Shown one piece after another: positions 63,397 through 64,000 of a stretch of DNA of 64,000 nucleotides. The DNA is taken from NCBI GenBank assembly GCA_963781215.1, contig CAWAFE010000015.1:1-64000 (forward strand), given 5' to 3'. The notes under the pieces were generated by a model, which saw only the letters and a program-made list of their open reading frames with translations, ran no database searches and had not been told where the DNA came from. The position numbers and the translations under genes were made by a program. Numbering within the stretch: the first letter of the stretch is position 1; each line of letters opens with the position of its first letter. This DNA is from AP-15 sp963781215 (GTDB lineage: Bacteria > Pseudomonadota > Alphaproteobacteria > ATCC43930 > CGMCC-115725).

Positions 63397-64000
63397 CTAT
63401 GCTGCTGGAATCATCTTTGGTTGCAGTGGCCGGCGCGCTGCGGCGAGTTTGAGGAGGTTGTGGACGGTGCAGATCAGCGACCATTCGCTCTGCACCGCGG
63501 CGCGGCCGCGCCGCAAGAATTGACGGAAGCCGCGCGCCTGTTTGATCTGCCCGAACACCGGTTCGACCACCTGCTTGCGCAGTCGGTAGGGACCTTCGTA
63601 CCCAGCGGCGCGCAATTTTGCCGCCATCGCTGCGACGCGACTTTCCGGCGGGGCGGGCCGCGCTTCCGGTGCCGGTGCACCGTGCTTCTGTCGGCCGGTG
63701 GCGATATGAGCGTCGATCTTACGGCTTTCGAGGGCCGCCAGATTGTCCTCCGAGCAATAGCCGGCATCGGCCGAGACCTGCTCAGGAGCAGCCGCGAGAT
63801 TGGTCGTGATCTGCTCGACCAGCCCCACCAGCTGCGGGCAATCGCTCCCCTGGTTGCTGAGCGCCTCGGCCACGATGATCTGCGCCGTGGCGTCGACCGC
63901 GGCCGGCGCGTTGAAGCCCTGAATGAAGCCGTCCTTGGTCTTCATGATCCGGCTCTGCGGATCGATGAAGTTGCGTTGCGCCTTGCCCGGTGCCTTGCCC
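63397..64000 (-). CDS. IS1182/IS5-type transposase, partial (runs off the window)
   Basis: C-terminal 201 residues of a DDE transposase, open to the right edge. It reads GKAPGKAQRNFIDPQSRIMK, TKDGFIQGFNAPAAVDATAQ, the middle Asp in SADAGYCSEDNLAALESRKI and the Glu in RKQVVEPVFGQIKQARGFRQ, then LICTVHNLLKLAA. This is the IS4/IS5-superfamily pattern typical of IS1182. The frame is intact in the visible part. Its stop is about 300 bases from the broken helicase, so this element is the likely cause of the truncation. Confidence 0.85.
   Translation of the reverse strand, partial: GKAPGKAQRNFIDPQSRIMKTKDGFIQGFNAPAAVDATAQIIVAEALSNQGSDCPQLVGLVEQITTNLAAAPEQVSADAGYCSEDNLAALESRKIDAHIATGRQKHGAPAPEARPAPPESRVAAMAAKLRAAGYEGPYRLRKQVVEPVFGQIKQARGFRQFLRRGRAAVQSEWSLICTVHNLLKLAAARRPLQPKMIPAA

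Overview
The window is GC-rich chromosomal DNA from an alphaproteobacterium, most likely of the Rhodospirillales/Acetobacteraceae type. This is inferred from gene content and order: serC-serA-hisZ-purA in a row, ppdK beside glyS, a fused transaldolase/glucose-6-phosphate isomerase inside a pentose-phosphate operon, and a ybbN-LON-Trm112-DUF971 block. No rRNA or other species marker is present, so the placement stays at this level.

Layout. 1-6.8 kb is an accessory stretch: a transposase remnant, an intact IS630-type element (601-1781) sitting on the stop codon of a GFA-family gene, a nitroreductase, and a PIN-domain toxin-antitoxin pair lying between a truncated and a longer (frameshifted) copy of a MetE-like methyltransferase gene. 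An AlkB-like gene and a frameshifted unknown follow. 6.8-26.9 kb is mostly core metabolism: a beta-propeller protein, a Na/Pi cotransporter, serine synthesis with a candidate serC leader RNA, hisZ, purA, cysE, an iron-sulfur cluster operon (iscR, two cysteine desulfurases, iscA, an unknown, ferredoxin), tenA, an opposite-strand branched-chain-type ABC transporter (livHMGF, no binding protein) and coaBC.

26.9-39.4 kb (minus strand) is one compact operon of ten genes, gntK-tkt-tal/pgi-gnd-zwf-rpe-pgl-rpiA-HAD-tcuA. It covers gluconate phosphorylation, the oxidative and the non-oxidative pentose phosphate pathway. 39.5-50.7 kb (minus) holds a peptide-type ABC transporter split by a second, decayed toxin-antitoxin pair, then ppdK and glyS without glyQ. 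50.8-52.4 kb holds divergent pxpB and pxpA.

52.6-56.2 kb is a large CHAT-protease/NTPase/repeat (STAND-type) gene broken by many frameshifts, with five near-identical 120-bp coding repeats and a partial sixth. 56.5-60.8 kb (minus) is a run ProXp-YbbN-LON-Trm112-DUF971-UGSC-DUF4436. The UGSC protein is readable only if an in-frame TGA is decoded as selenocysteine. A tRNA-Gly(GCC) at 60.9 kb marks the start of another accessory stretch carrying a HamA/DUF1837-type nuclease gene and the start of its helicase partner (Hachiman/AbpAB-like defence). The helicase is lost just after its Walker A motif and is followed by IS debris and a transposase running off the right edge.

Many otherwise well-conserved genes carry a single-base frameshift (MetE-like, AlkB, LivF, LivH, DppC-like, an esterase, DUF971, CHAT, helicase). 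Whether these are real decay or assembly indels cannot be settled from the sequence alone, so I list them as interrupted genes and give the break positions.
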